Origin: Bdellovibrionales bacterium
GTDB taxonomy: Bacteria; Bdellovibrionota; UBA1018; CAIMNF01
DNA: 34,930 bases
Assembly (NCBI GenBank): GCA_947372355.1
Contig: CANBTI010000021.1
Coordinates: 1-34,930, forward strand
Reading direction: 5' to 3'
This document shows positions 1 to 6,865 of the stretch, one piece after another. The notes under the pieces are model-generated. The model had not been told where the DNA came from. It was given only the letters and a program-made list of their open reading frames with translations, and did no database searches. How positions within the stretch are numbered: the stretch's first letter is position 1; each line of letters begins with the position of its first letter. The translations under genes and the position numbers were made by a program.

Positions 1-450
1 GGAATTCGTCACGAAAGATCCCTTGCTGAAACGGTCCAAAATTACGTTCATCACACCCCACCCTCTTTAGCTCAAATTTCAGGGGAACTCATGAATTCAA
101 TTTTTTTAGACTCCATGGATATGGATATTGAAAGATTAGAGAGCATCAACAAAAGCATCGATCTCATCGAACAAAATCCAAATATTAAAAACACACTTAA
201 TTTAAAGCGCGTAAAACACTTACATTTAAGTCCGAGTAAGGATTTGCAATCTTTAATCCCACTACAAATTAAAAAATTTCCACTCACCATGAGATTCCTT
301 TTTCACGGTTTAGGGGCATCCAAACAACAGGGTAATAATCTCATGGGTTATTTATCCTTTTTACCAGAGTGCTCAAAACCACTCATGGATCTTGGGTATG
401 AAGACACGATGAAGAAGAAAAACATTCTTCTCGATTTTTTTTCGAAGTAG
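1..450 (+). CDS. Patatin-like phospholipase, C-terminal part (5' end outside window)
   Basis: The frame is open from base 1 and ends at 450, giving 149 residues with no start needed at the internal ATG at 91, so this is the 3' part of a longer gene. The visible part matches what I know of the C-terminal region of bacterial patatin-like (RssA-type) lipid acyl hydrolases: a glycine-isoleucine-arginine turn at its beginning, a helix with FLDSMDMDIERLESIN (the family's usual 'fld.ld.D.erl..iN'), and a late LMGYLSFLPECSKPLMDLGYEDT segment of the kind 'SYLlF...li.lGy.Da'. The catalytic Gly-x-Ser-x-Gly and Asp-Gly motifs would lie upstream, outside the window, so activity cannot be judged. The family hydrolyses membrane phospholipids; in predatory bacteria such enzymes are candidates for attacking prey membranes, which is inference only. 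Confidence 0.72.
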   Translation, partial: GIRHERSLAETVQNYVHHTPPSLAQISGELMNSIFLDSMDMDIERLESINKSIDLIEQNPNIKNTLNLKRVKHLHLSPSKDLQSLIPLQIKKFPLTMRFLFHGLGASKQQGNNLMGYLSFLPECSKPLMDLGYEDTMKKKNILLDFFSK

Positions 451-478
451 TTTTTACACTAATTAATTTTATCTTAAT

Positions 479-537
479 TTTAGATGAGGCTCCATGCCTA
501 CTCGCTGTCGCGCATCCATGAGCGCGAGACATCTAAA
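479..537. repeat. Nested inverted repeats (possible three-way RNA/DNA junction)
   Basis: TTTAGATG (479-486) is complementary to CATCTAAA (530-537). Between them lie a small hairpin AGGC/GCCT (487-499) and a GC-rich hairpin TCGCGC/GCGCGA (508-513 with 522-527), with an alternative pairing CTCGC/GCGAG. Together they can fold into a three-way junction between the convergent patatin and membrane-protein genes. It might end or protect the plus-strand mRNA. There is no T-run after it, so it is not a standard intrinsic terminator. Confidence 0.4.
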
Positions 538-546
538 TTTGAAATT

Positions 547-577
547 AAAAAAGGCTGATACTTTCGTACCAGCCTTC
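547..577 (-). terminator. Intrinsic terminator of the membrane-protein gene
   Basis: AAGGCTG (551-557) pairs with CAGCCTT (570-576), with an inner TAC/GTA and a 4-base loop. Read on the minus strand the stem is followed by a T-rich tract (complement of the A-run at 541-552). It lies 45 bases past the stop of the gene ending at 621. On the plus strand the T-run is weak, so it mainly serves the minus-strand gene. Confidence 0.7.
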
Positions 578-620
578 TAATATTTATGTATCAGGCATGA
601 AGAACACGCCTGAGGATTAG

Positions 621-1151
621 TTACTTACGTGGATTATTTTTATCGAAAAAAGCCACAGATGAAAGTGATAATCCATAAGTGAGCCAACCGAAGAACATCA
701 CTCCACGTGGAATTTCAGCTGCAAAGTAATCGCGATTAGATGGCATGAATAAACAAGTGATGAAAATCCATCCAAAGATTCCCCAAGTTGCACCCATTGG
801 AAGAAGTGCTTTTTTATTATTCACACCCGTGAAGTGTGAGTAAGCAACTCCGAGAAAAATAGCGAGTGTGAAAAATGCAATGAGACCAATCATTAATCCA
901 GAAGTATTTCCATATGCCATCACTGAGCTACCAATTACTGGAAGTCCCATGATTCTCATTGGTATTGTTGGATCAAGACCTTTAACTAAACAAAAGATTG
1001 CTCCGAAAATTAGAGCAGCGATTCCCGCTACCACACCAGCCATCGCACCAGCTTTTAAGCGTGCTGCGCGAAAGTGTGTCCACATTTCAACTAGGTTATA
1101 TTCACCTTCTACGGAATTTGGATTAAAATTTCGATCATTAAGAGCTTTCAT
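621..1151 (-). CDS. Conserved-looking integral membrane protein of unknown function
   Basis: The protein has 176 residues with a short polar N-terminus and about four hydrophobic segments (roughly 33-58, 84-106, 115-137, 150-170), so it should sit in the inner membrane. The segments are rich in Gly and Ala, and the loop after the first contains DPTIPMR. I do not recognise the family. The start at 1151 is supported by an AAGGA ribosome binding site about seven bases upstream. It lies downstream of the LysM lipoprotein gene on the same strand with an 84-base gap, and a terminator follows at 547-577, so it may be a single gene or the last gene of a loose operon. Confidence 0.75.
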   Translation of the reverse strand: MKALNDRNFNPNSVEGEYNLVEMWTHFRAARLKAGAMAGVVAGIAALIFGAIFCLVKGLDPTIPMRIMGLPVIGSSVMAYGNTSGLMIGLIAFFTLAIFLGVAYSHFTGVNNKKALLPMGATWGIFGWIFITCLFMPSNRDYFAAEIPRGVMFFGWLTYGLSLSSVAFFDKNNPRK

Positions 1152-1235
1152 AAGTTGTCCTTTGTAAAATCGAGTTTACCAAGAATCAGTTAAAAAAGCA
1201 GGACTTAATTTTTGACGGTTAGGACGTTTCGCTAA

Positions 1236-2186
1236 TTAATTCTTAGCAGGAGCTGTATTCGCTGGTACTGCAGTTGTTGCAGAAGCAGGTTCTCTCGGCG
1301 CAGTGCTTACTTTTGGAGCATTCATTGCTGAATCTTCCTTTTTTAAGCCCGGAGTAATATCTTCGTGAGTGAGTTTTCCCTCAGGTTGATAATAAAGATA
1401 GAAACCTGCGTAAATTTTGTTTGGATCTTTAATCAACTGACGGTTATTTTCCCAAAGTTTTTTCCACTTACGGGTTGTTCCGTATACATCGTTAGAAATG
1501 ACTCCCAAAGTATCTCCGCCCTTAATAAGGTAGCTTTGACCATTACGCTCAATAGTCACCATACCGGCACCATTAAGAGATAATTGTGTTCCAGGAGGAA
1601 CGTGATTTGGATCTTTAATGTTTGCACGATTGGATTCGTAAATTTCTTTCCAACGATAGAGATCACCGTATTGTTCAAATGCAATTTTCATCAAAGTATC
1701 GCCTTTTTTAACATTATATGGCGTTCCATCCATGTGCATTTGTTTTGAATTTGATTCTTCAACAGGAGCAGATGCAACTGCATCAGCCACTGGAGTATTT
1801 ACAATTGGTGCATCCGCTACTGGCATATCTGTAATTGGAGCATCTGCAATCGGTGCGTCCGCCACAGGAGCTGCTTGAGCTGTTGGCCCTGCATCTGTTA
1901 CGGGAGCATCTAAACTTGGATCAGCACTTGGAAGAGCTTCAGGCATCACCACATTTTCAGGATTTGCCGCCAGTGCATCTGGAGATTTGTTTTCGATTGG
2001 ATCTAAACTTGGATCAGCACTTGGAACTGGATCAGTGGAAGCATCTACAGGCTTATCAAGGCTTGCATCTCCTGCTGTTTCTACTGGTGCTCCTGATTCC
2101 TCTACTTTTGATGAGGAACAAGCAGTTAAAGATGTCATCGCTAGGATGAACAAAGCTAATGTAAATGATTGACTTATATTTTTCAT
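1236..2186 (-). CDS. Lipoprotein with two LysM domains
   Basis: The 316-residue precursor starts with a lipoprotein signal (hydrophobic stretch, then LTACSSS; acylated Cys at 23). A long low-complexity region (about 30-145) is rich in Ala, Pro and Asp, with repeats of the type PSADPSLD (twice) and ADAPI; this is probably a flexible tether across the periplasm. Two LysM domains follow, at about 158-204 (YNVKKGDTLMKIAFEQYG) and 218-265 (YLIKGGDTLGVISNDVYG). LysM binds N-acetylglucosamine-containing glycans such as peptidoglycan, so the protein probably links the outer membrane to the wall. There is no catalytic domain. The start codon directly follows a hairpin that buries its ribosome binding site (2187-2219), suggesting translational control. 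The gene sits 44 bases after the kinase gene on the same strand. Confidence 0.88.
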   Translation of the reverse strand: MKNISQSFTLALFILAMTSLTACSSSKVEESGAPVETAGDASLDKPVDASTDPVPSADPSLDPIENKSPDALAANPENVVMPEALPSADPSLDAPVTDAGPTAQAAPVADAPIADAPITDMPVADAPIVNTPVADAVASAPVEESNSKQMHMDGTPYNVKKGDTLMKIAFEQYGDLYRWKEIYESNRANIKDPNHVPPGTQLSLNGAGMVTIERNGQSYLIKGGDTLGVISNDVYGTTRKWKKLWENNRQLIKDPNKIYAGFYLYYQPEGKLTHEDITPGLKKEDSAMNAPKVSTAPREPASATTAVPANTAPAKN

Positions 2187-2219
2187 GGTTCAGTCTCCGA
2201 AATACTCTTCGGCTGAACC
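2187..2219 (-). promoter_or_regulatory. Leader hairpin covering the ribosome binding site of the LysM gene
   Basis: On the minus strand GGTTCAG (2219-2213) pairs with CTGAACC (2193-2187), and inside it CCGAA (2212-2208) pairs with TTCGG (2201-2197). The only Shine-Dalgarno-like stretch before the ATG at 2186, CGGAGA (2199-2194), lies in the inner stem and its bulge. The 3' strand of the outer stem touches the start codon. Both stems are perfect, so this can act as a translational switch or an RNA thermometer; that role is inferred. Confidence 0.55.
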
Positions 2220-2230
2220 GTCAAATTCCT

Positions 2231-2878
2231 TTAGCGAATAAATAAATCTTGTTGATCAAGAGACTCAACCACTTTTTTACATATCGCGTCAAAATCTTGG
2301 GGATTGGCAACAAAATCAAGGGTATCACTCTCAATCACTACCTTTTTGCCCAAGGAATAGTGGTGAATCCATTCGTCATAATAGCGATTTAAATTTTGTA
2401 AGTAATCTACGGGCATATCTTGTTCGTAGTCTCTTCCGCGCTTTTTGATTTGTTCTTTTAACTTTGGAAGTGATTTACGCAAATAAATCATCAAATCGGG
2501 TGGCTGCAGTGTAGAGGTGATCACTCGATAAACCTCGAGATAATTCTTATAATCGCGCTCTTCCATTAAGTTTTGTTCAAATAAGTTTCTAGCAAAGATG
2601 TTGGCATCTTCATAAATAGTGCGGTCTTGAATGGCGCTAGAAAGCCCATCAGTAATATCCTGATGAGACTTAACTCTATGTGTCATGAAATAGATTTGAA
2701 GTGGAAAGCTCCAACGCTTCATATCTTCATAAAAATCAGTAAGATATGGGTTATCAGAAACAGACTCAAAATGAGCCTGCCACCCGAAATGATCTGCCAA
2801 CATCTGAGTTAGGGTTGTTTTCCCCGTACCAATGTTACCAGCGACTGCTACAAATATTTTTTGGCTCCCCACCACCAT
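2231..2878 (-). CDS. Deoxynucleoside kinase (dNK/dGK/dAK family)
   Basis: The 215-residue cytosolic protein carries a P-loop GNIGTGKTT at about 14-22, a DRTIYEDANIFA segment that matches the D/E-R-S-x-x-x-D substrate/lid region of the family, and a late R-G-R-x-x-E stretch (KKRGRDYEQ) typical of the lid arginines. Such kinases phosphorylate deoxyadenosine, deoxyguanosine or deoxycytidine with ATP for nucleotide salvage; the exact base cannot be told from sequence by eye. Salvage fits an organism that takes up nucleosides from other cells or detritus. Length is typical (about 205-220). The start at 2878 lacks a clear ribosome binding site. The gene is divergent from the DksA-type gene, and the 44-base gap suggests read-through into the LysM gene. 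Confidence 0.88.
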   Translation of the reverse strand: MVVGSQKIFVAVAGNIGTGKTTLTQMLADHFGWQAHFESVSDNPYLTDFYEDMKRWSFPLQIYFMTHRVKSHQDITDGLSSAIQDRTIYEDANIFARNLFEQNLMEERDYKNYLEVYRVITSTLQPPDLMIYLRKSLPKLKEQIKKRGRDYEQDMPVDYLQNLNRYYDEWIHHYSLGKKVVIESDTLDFVANPQDFDAICKKVVESLDQQDLFIR

Positions 2879-2983
2879 TCAACGTTCATAACTTCGAGAC
2901 ATAGAAACTGTCTAGATTAAAAAGACAACGCAATGCGCTTTGATTAATATTTTAAAAACAACTTTAAGTGCGGTGCGCATAAG

Positions 2984-3012
2984 TTGACAACGGAAGCGAT
3001 ACCCCTTACAAA
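2984..3012 (+). promoter_or_regulatory. Promoter-like -35/-10 of the DksA-type gene (leaderless layout)
   Basis: TTGACA (2984-2989), 17 bases, TACAAA (3007-3012), then only ten bases to the ATG at 3023. No Shine-Dalgarno lies in front of that ATG. The -35 hexamer is a perfect match to the sigma-70 consensus and the spacer is ideal. It implies an mRNA starting within a few bases of the start codon. Confidence 0.6.
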
Positions 3013-3022
3013 CGTCCTCCTT

Positions 3023-3412
3023 ATGAACCTTAAAACAGTCAGCATCTTAAAAAATGAACTCATTGAGAAAAAAAACTCCCTCAATTCACTTCAATCTCAA
3101 ACTCGTAAAATCGACCACGAAAGTGAAGCGGAATTAAAAGATGTGATTGATCGCTCTGATGCTGAAGAAGCTTGGTTTAATAAAGAACGCATGAGCCAAC
3201 ATTGGAAACTTGAGCTCACTCGCATTAACAGCGCCCTCAACAGAATTGAAGCTGGCACTTTTGGTGTTTGTGAAGATTGTGAAGATGAAATTCCATTAAA
3301 GCGCTTGAGAGTTCGCCCAGATGCGGCCCTTTGCTTAAACTGCCAAGAATCAAATGAACGCGAAGCGGGACAAACTCAAAAAGCTACTATTGGCTTTAGT
3401 TTATTTCACTAA
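3023..3412 (+). CDS. DksA/TraR-family zinc-finger transcription factor
   Basis: This is a 129-residue protein with a helical N-terminal half (predicted coiled coil) and a C-terminal C4 zinc finger: FGVCEDC, then 17 residues, then CLNC. All four cysteines are present. The family binds RNA polymerase through its secondary channel and, with (p)ppGpp, tunes rRNA and amino-acid promoters. A longer reading from a TTG at 2984 is possible, but that TTG is also the start of a perfect TTGACA -35 box, so I prefer the ATG at 3023. Its last 12 bases overlap the convergent gene ending at 3401. A second family member lacking the cysteines is encoded at 23123-23497. Confidence 0.88.
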   Translation: MNLKTVSILKNELIEKKNSLNSLQSQTRKIDHESEAELKDVIDRSDAEEAWFNKERMSQHWKLELTRINSALNRIEAGTFGVCEDCEDEIPLKRLRVRPDAALCLNCQESNEREAGQTQKATIGFSLFH

Positions 3413-4309
3413 TTCTTCAAATTGCGCTTTTGTTTTCTCTAAAGAAATTATTCCAAAGTAAAAATACGAGCCATCTTTTGCCTCTTTTTCACGGTGGCTT
3501 TTGAGTTTTTTCAAATCTTGAAACAGCTCTTTGATTTGAAGAATCTCTTTGCTTTTATCTTTAGGTGAAAAGCTTTTATTTTTAAGTCTCCAAACACGCA
3601 CTGCAACCCATTCTGGGTGTTTTTGAATTATTTTCGCAAGCGCAACCCAGTCCGTTACATGCTTAGTTAACTCTAAAGATTGTAGATACCCAAGCATCAG
3701 CAATTCATTATTTTCAAATAACTTTTTATTTGAAATCCACATTGAGGATAATGTTTTATAAGCCTCTTTTGTGTCGTTTTTAGAAAGATTGATCCATGCA
3801 CTGTAGGTTTTCCAAATAATAGAGTCTGAAAAATAACTGTCTGCATTTTTTGAATTTTCAACGATCAAATCATTCTGATTCAGCACCAAAGCCAATTGAA
3901 TTGCGCGCAAGGTAAGCAAGCGGTGCTTGGGTTCCTTTTGCAAACCCGCTTCTGTCTTTTCTTTTGCCTCAAGCCAACTCTCTTCTTTTATAAATTGAAC
4001 TAAGTCTGCATAGATTTCTGCCGTATCCTGTAAAAAAAACTGATCAGAGGCCGTTTCATACAACTCCGCTATTCTTGAATCTTTTTTTGAAGGTGAATGA
4101 GATAATCGGGTCAGTAAACTCAAAGCTTCACCACGGCGCTGAAGGTAAATGAACCCCTTCACTAATTGAAGATCTTGTTCAAAATTTTGACCCTCACGCT
4201 CCTGAAGCTCGATCACTTTTTTCGCCCAGTCCTGCACAGACTCCTGAGCAAAACTCAAAACCGGCATTAAACTCAAAACTGTTAAAATAAGTGCAGTAAC
4301 CCTTTGCAT
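3401..4309 (-). CDS. Secreted TPR-like protein of unknown function
   Basis: The 302-residue precursor has a Sec signal peptide (MQRVTALILTVLSLMPVLSFA, cleavage near 21) and then an almost entirely helical, Leu/Lys/Glu-rich body. Spacing of helices and residues such as A-x-x-x-L-x-x-L (for example AEIYADLVQFIKEESWLEAKE) suggests degenerate tetratricopeptide repeats, a protein-protein interaction fold. No catalytic motif is visible. The start codon is 19 bases from the divergent GTG of the barrel-protein gene and has no Shine-Dalgarno; a TAGAAT box lies 11 bases upstream. The tail overlaps the DksA-type gene by 12 bases in convergent orientation. The TPR call is by eye only. Confidence 0.65.
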   Translation of the reverse strand: MQRVTALILTVLSLMPVLSFAQESVQDWAKKVIELQEREGQNFEQDLQLVKGFIYLQRRGEALSLLTRLSHSPSKKDSRIAELYETASDQFFLQDTAEIYADLVQFIKEESWLEAKEKTEAGLQKEPKHRLLTLRAIQLALVLNQNDLIVENSKNADSYFSDSIIWKTYSAWINLSKNDTKEAYKTLSSMWISNKKLFENNELLMLGYLQSLELTKHVTDWVALAKIIQKHPEWVAVRVWRLKNKSFSPKDKSKEILQIKELFQDLKKLKSHREKEAKDGSYFYFGIISLEKTKAQFEELVK

Positions 4310-4313
4310 ACGT

Positions 4314-4326
4314 TACAATGATTCTA
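4314..4326. promoter_or_regulatory. Back-to-back -10 boxes between divergent start codons
   Basis: TACAAT (4314-4319, plus) is nine bases before the GTG at 4329. TAGAAT (4326-4321, minus) is 11 bases before the ATG at 4309. Each differs from TATAAT at one position. Only 19 bases separate the two start codons, and neither gene has a Shine-Dalgarno. The -35 regions would lie inside the opposite gene and are weak. The arrangement fits two divergent leaderless transcripts that compete for polymerase. Confidence 0.5.
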
Positions 4327-4328
4327 GC

Positions 4329-5414
4329 GTGAAACTGTCTCGGTTACGATCTGTGATTTTGTTATTTGGCCTTTTTTTTCTAGCAATTGCGCACAACGCA
4401 TCTGCTGCCGATACCTTGCCAGAAATCGACGCTCACCGCTTTGATATCAAAGCGATTCAAAAAAGCACGAGCGGCAAAATCTATTTATTCGAATCAAATC
4501 AGGTGATTCCAAAAACAGGAAATTTAATTTTAGTCTATGATCATGAAAAACCTGCAATGGCTTTTCGGGTGATTAAAAATGACACCAACAAAAGACAATT
4601 CGTGGGTAAAAGAATTCGCCGTTACGATCAAACGGGTGAACTCAGTATCAATCAGCCTTATTCTACATTAGAAAAAATTGCAGATGTGCTTCCATCACCA
4701 CAAGGGGAAAGTACAACCGCAACTACTGGCGGGAATTCTGCAAATACCGATTCCAATCAGCCTCAGTCAAATACCGCTATTTCCGGAACCAATCCAAATC
4801 AAACACCAAGCGATACCCAAGCGGTGGATACGGAACTAGATTCTTCTTCGAAAGAAGCGCTCGATAAAATAGATGAATCCACTGAAGATTCCGGCGAGGA
4901 AGAAGATAACAATCTAGAGGTGGATGAATCAACGAGAATTGATCCATGGAATAATATTTTAACAGTCAGTGCAGGTTATTTTGCTAATTCATCAAATTTT
5001 GTTGGCTCCTCCATTTTAAGCAATGGATTCTCAGCATCATTTGCACACACTTTATTTCGTGATGTTTTTATCAACAAAAAAAATCTTCAAGATAGTCTAG
5101 GCATAGAGTTTGGTTTAATTCATTACAGCAGAACCTATCAAGATGGTGGGAACGACATTTACACGATGTTCCCATTCTTTGCAGATGCTCTCTACCTATT
5201 TCACCTCTCTCAAACTCTCACACTACTTGCCTACACAGGCTTACAATACAACTACATGTCTAGTGCAAGCAATCCTGGTGCAAGTTTAAGCCTTCTACAA
5301 GGACCTCAGCTAAATATTGGAGCGGGCATGTTTTATAACTTTGGCCCACAATGGATGTTAAGATTAGATCTCGGATGGGATCGAATTACCGGAGGACTTT
5401 GTATCAAATGGTAA
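4329..5414 (+). CDS. Outer-membrane beta-barrel-like protein with low-complexity linker
   Basis: The 361-residue protein starts with GTG. That start is needed for the signal peptide (hydrophobic core LLFGLFFLAIA, AxA cleavage at about 27). Residues 28-115 form a soluble domain with KIYLFESNQVIPKTGNLILVYD. Residues about 120-205 are a Ser/Thr/Asn/Gln then Asp/Glu-rich linker. From 208 on, alternating polar and hydrophobic strands (for example ILTVSAGYFANSSNF, SLGIEFGLIHYSRTY, LRLDLGWD) look like an eight-strand-type outer-membrane barrel, with aromatic girdle residues. It ends in IKW, an aromatic C-terminus as is usual for outer-membrane proteins assembled by BamA. The function is unknown. The stop overlaps the start of the next lipoprotein gene by seven bases, so the two are translationally coupled. 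Confidence 0.75.
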   Translation: MKLSRLRSVILLFGLFFLAIAHNASAADTLPEIDAHRFDIKAIQKSTSGKIYLFESNQVIPKTGNLILVYDHEKPAMAFRVIKNDTNKRQFVGKRIRRYDQTGELSINQPYSTLEKIADVLPSPQGESTTATTGGNSANTDSNQPQSNTAISGTNPNQTPSDTQAVDTELDSSSKEALDKIDESTEDSGEEEDNNLEVDESTRIDPWNNILTVSAGYFANSSNFVGSSILSNGFSASFAHTLFRDVFINKKNLQDSLGIEFGLIHYSRTYQDGGNDIYTMFPFFADALYLFHLSQTLTLLAYTGLQYNYMSSASNPGASLSLLQGPQLNIGAGMFYNFGPQWMLRLDLGWDRITGGLCIKW

Positions 5415-5566
5415 AACAACATTCGACTGGTTTATTAGTATTATTATCTCTAGTCTTTTTCATGAATTCTTGCGGAGTTAAAAAACCACCTACTCCACTT
5501 TATTCAATTCCAGACACTGCATTAAAAAATTCTCCACCCCCTTCTCCTTCACCTAATACAAACTGA
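5408..5566 (+). CDS. Tiny Pro-rich lipoprotein
   Basis: The 52-residue precursor starts at the ATG at 5408, after GGAGG (5391-5395). The signal ends in FFMNSC, so the mature lipoprotein begins with Cys and has only about 30 residues: Cys-Gly-Val-Lys-Lys-Pro-Pro, then a Pro/Ser-rich tail. The CG-x-K-x-P start recalls LptM (YifL), a small lipoprotein that helps assemble the LptD translocon. The resemblance is too short to claim. It overlaps the barrel-protein gene by seven bases and is followed eight bases later by the rRNA methyltransferase gene, so it may serve as a partner of the barrel protein. Confidence 0.65.
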   Translation: MVKQHSTGLLVLLSLVFFMNSCGVKKPPTPLYSIPDTALKNSPPPSPSPNTN

Positions 5567-5588
5567 GTAAAACAATGAGTAAAACAAT
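5565..5588 (+). repeat. Tandem 12-bp duplication at a stop/start junction
   Basis: GAGTAAAACAAT occurs twice in direct succession (5565-5576 and 5577-5588). The first copy overlaps the stop codon of the tiny lipoprotein, and the ATG at 5575 spans the boundary. The repeat length is a multiple of three, so slippage would not shift the frame of the methyltransferase. Confidence 0.8.
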
Positions 5589-6768
5589 CATCCGAAGAAA
5601 AACTGATAATCTCTATCGTCTTTTTGCCATCTGTCCGGGTGGTTTGGATGGAGTTCTTAAAACTGAAATTGAAGGTCTGGGCGCTCATGTTCTAGAGGTT
5701 TACTCTGGTGGAGTGGAATTCGAAGGGAACTTAGAGATGACCTACAAGGCCTGTCTATCACTACGATCTGCCTCTAGATTATTATTGATGATTCAGGATG
5801 TAAAACAAATCTACGAACCAGAAGAAATGTACGATGCAGTTCGCAGCGTTGATTGGTTAAAGATTTTTTCTCCTGAAAGTACTTTTGCAGTTTACTTCAC
5901 CGAGACCAATAACAAATCAAGAAATGCCCCGATTAATAGCCAATATTGGGCTTTAAAAGCAAAAGATGCGATAGCGGATTTTTTTACTGAACGTTTTGGC
6001 AAGCGTCCAAATGTTGATCGTCAGGCTCCGGATATTTCTATCAAACTTCATCTTCATAATCACATTCTTAAGATCTATCTCGATTTATCGGGGAGAAGTT
6101 TGCATGAACGTGGTTATAGATCTAAAACTCTTGAGGCCCCCATCAAAGAAAACTTAGCGGCAGGACTGTTACTTCTTTGCGGTTGGGATAAAAAAGCAAA
6201 AGAAAAGGTTACCTTTTTAGATCCATTTTGCGGATCCGGAACAATTCTCATTGAGGCGGCAATGATTGCTACTAACACGCCTCCTTCTTTATTTAGAACA
6301 ACTTTTGGATTTAACGCCTGGAAAGATCACATTCCTTCAATTTTTGAAAAAGTTAAAAATGAGCTCGTTTTAAAAATTGATAAAAACCCTGATCTTATGC
6401 CTCTTTTATTGGGATCAGATCAAAGCCCCGAAGCGCTGAATGTCACCCGACAGAATCTTAAGAATTGTGGATTAGAGGACGTAGTAAAACTTCAGGCTGT
6501 GCCATTTGAATTTTCTAAACCAGCTACACCCGTGGGACTGATCGTAACCAATCCTCCCTATGGCGTGCGATTAAACGAAGTGGAAAGCCTTAAAGCCACT
6601 TATCAAAAACTGGGTAGTACACTGAAACATCAATACAAAGGTTGGCGCTGTGGAGTCATCACTTCAGAGGAAGTACTTTTTCATGCAATCGCTCTTAAGC
6701 CGTCAAAAAAATGGAAACTACACAATGGAAGCCTCGAGTCAGAGTTCCGGATTTTTGACATGTTTTAA
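5575..6768 (+). CDS. rlmL: RlmL-type 23S rRNA guanine-N2 methyltransferase (THUMP + MTase)
   Basis: The 397-residue protein has an N-terminal ferredoxin-like/THUMP region (about 12-165: LYRLFAICPGGLDGVLKTEI, then NKSRNAPINSQYWALKAKDAI) followed by a Rossmann methyltransferase. The methyltransferase carries the SAM-binding DPFCGSG at 216-222, an acidic SDQSPEAL at about 271-278, and the catalytic NPPYG at 326-330, which marks amino-group (N2-guanine) methylation. In E. coli the equivalent half of RlmKL makes m2G2445 in 23S rRNA. The RlmK half is absent here, as in many bacteria. The start at 5575 has no good Shine-Dalgarno and lies eight bases after the lipoprotein stop, inside a tandem 12-bp repeat. 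The exact target guanosine is inferred from the family. Confidence 0.88.
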   Translation: MSKTIIRRKTDNLYRLFAICPGGLDGVLKTEIEGLGAHVLEVYSGGVEFEGNLEMTYKACLSLRSASRLLLMIQDVKQIYEPEEMYDAVRSVDWLKIFSPESTFAVYFTETNNKSRNAPINSQYWALKAKDAIADFFTERFGKRPNVDRQAPDISIKLHLHNHILKIYLDLSGRSLHERGYRSKTLEAPIKENLAAGLLLLCGWDKKAKEKVTFLDPFCGSGTILIEAAMIATNTPPSLFRTTFGFNAWKDHIPSIFEKVKNELVLKIDKNPDLMPLLLGSDQSPEALNVTRQNLKNCGLEDVVKLQAVPFEFSKPATPVGLIVTNPPYGVRLNEVESLKATYQKLGSTLKHQYKGWRCGVITSEEVLFHAIALKPSKKWKLHNGSLESEFRIFDMF

Positions 6769-6798
6769 TTTTTTTTATTTAAATATGCGTTATTTAAA

Positions 6799-6845
6799 TT
6801 GATGGATTGAAAACTTAGGCCAATGATGAAAAACTTATTTCATCA
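6799..6845 (+). promoter_or_regulatory. Promoter-like element and inverted repeat before glnN
   Basis: TTGATG (6799-6804), 17 bases, AATGAT (6822-6827) form a plausible promoter. TGATGAAA (6824-6831) and TTTCATCA (6838-6845) make a perfect 8-bp inverted repeat around a 6-base spacer. The repeat touches the ribosome binding region GGAAACGGAG (from 6846). It could be an operator overlapping the transcription start or a leader hairpin. No GG-N10-GC sigma-54 site is visible. Confidence 0.45.
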
Positions 6846-6865
6846 GGAAACGGAGACCTAAAACA

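Noticed and set aside
451-620. tRNA gene in the GC-rich stretch between convergent genes
   Set aside because: The pairing does not form acceptor, D, anticodon and T arms, and no GTTCGA-type T-loop is present.
868-1167. 99-codon open frame on the plus strand
   Set aside because: It lies antisense to the four-helix membrane protein, and its translation has no recognisable domain; it mirrors the opposite frame.
1200-1236. TTGACG on the plus strand as a promoter
   Set aside because: The nearest -10-like box is at 15 bases, and no plus-strand gene follows; probably chance.
2984-3022. TTG start giving a 13-residue longer DksA-type protein
   Set aside because: The TTG is the first half of a perfect TTGACA -35 box with a -10 at ideal spacing; the extension is not expected in the family.
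5408-5566. LptM (YifL) assignment of the tiny lipoprotein
   Set aside because: Only the Cys-Gly-x-Lys start is shared; that is too short to support a name.
6769-6865. Sigma-54 promoter before glnN
   Set aside because: No GG-N10-GC core with flanking consensus was found; a sigma-70-like pair is present instead.
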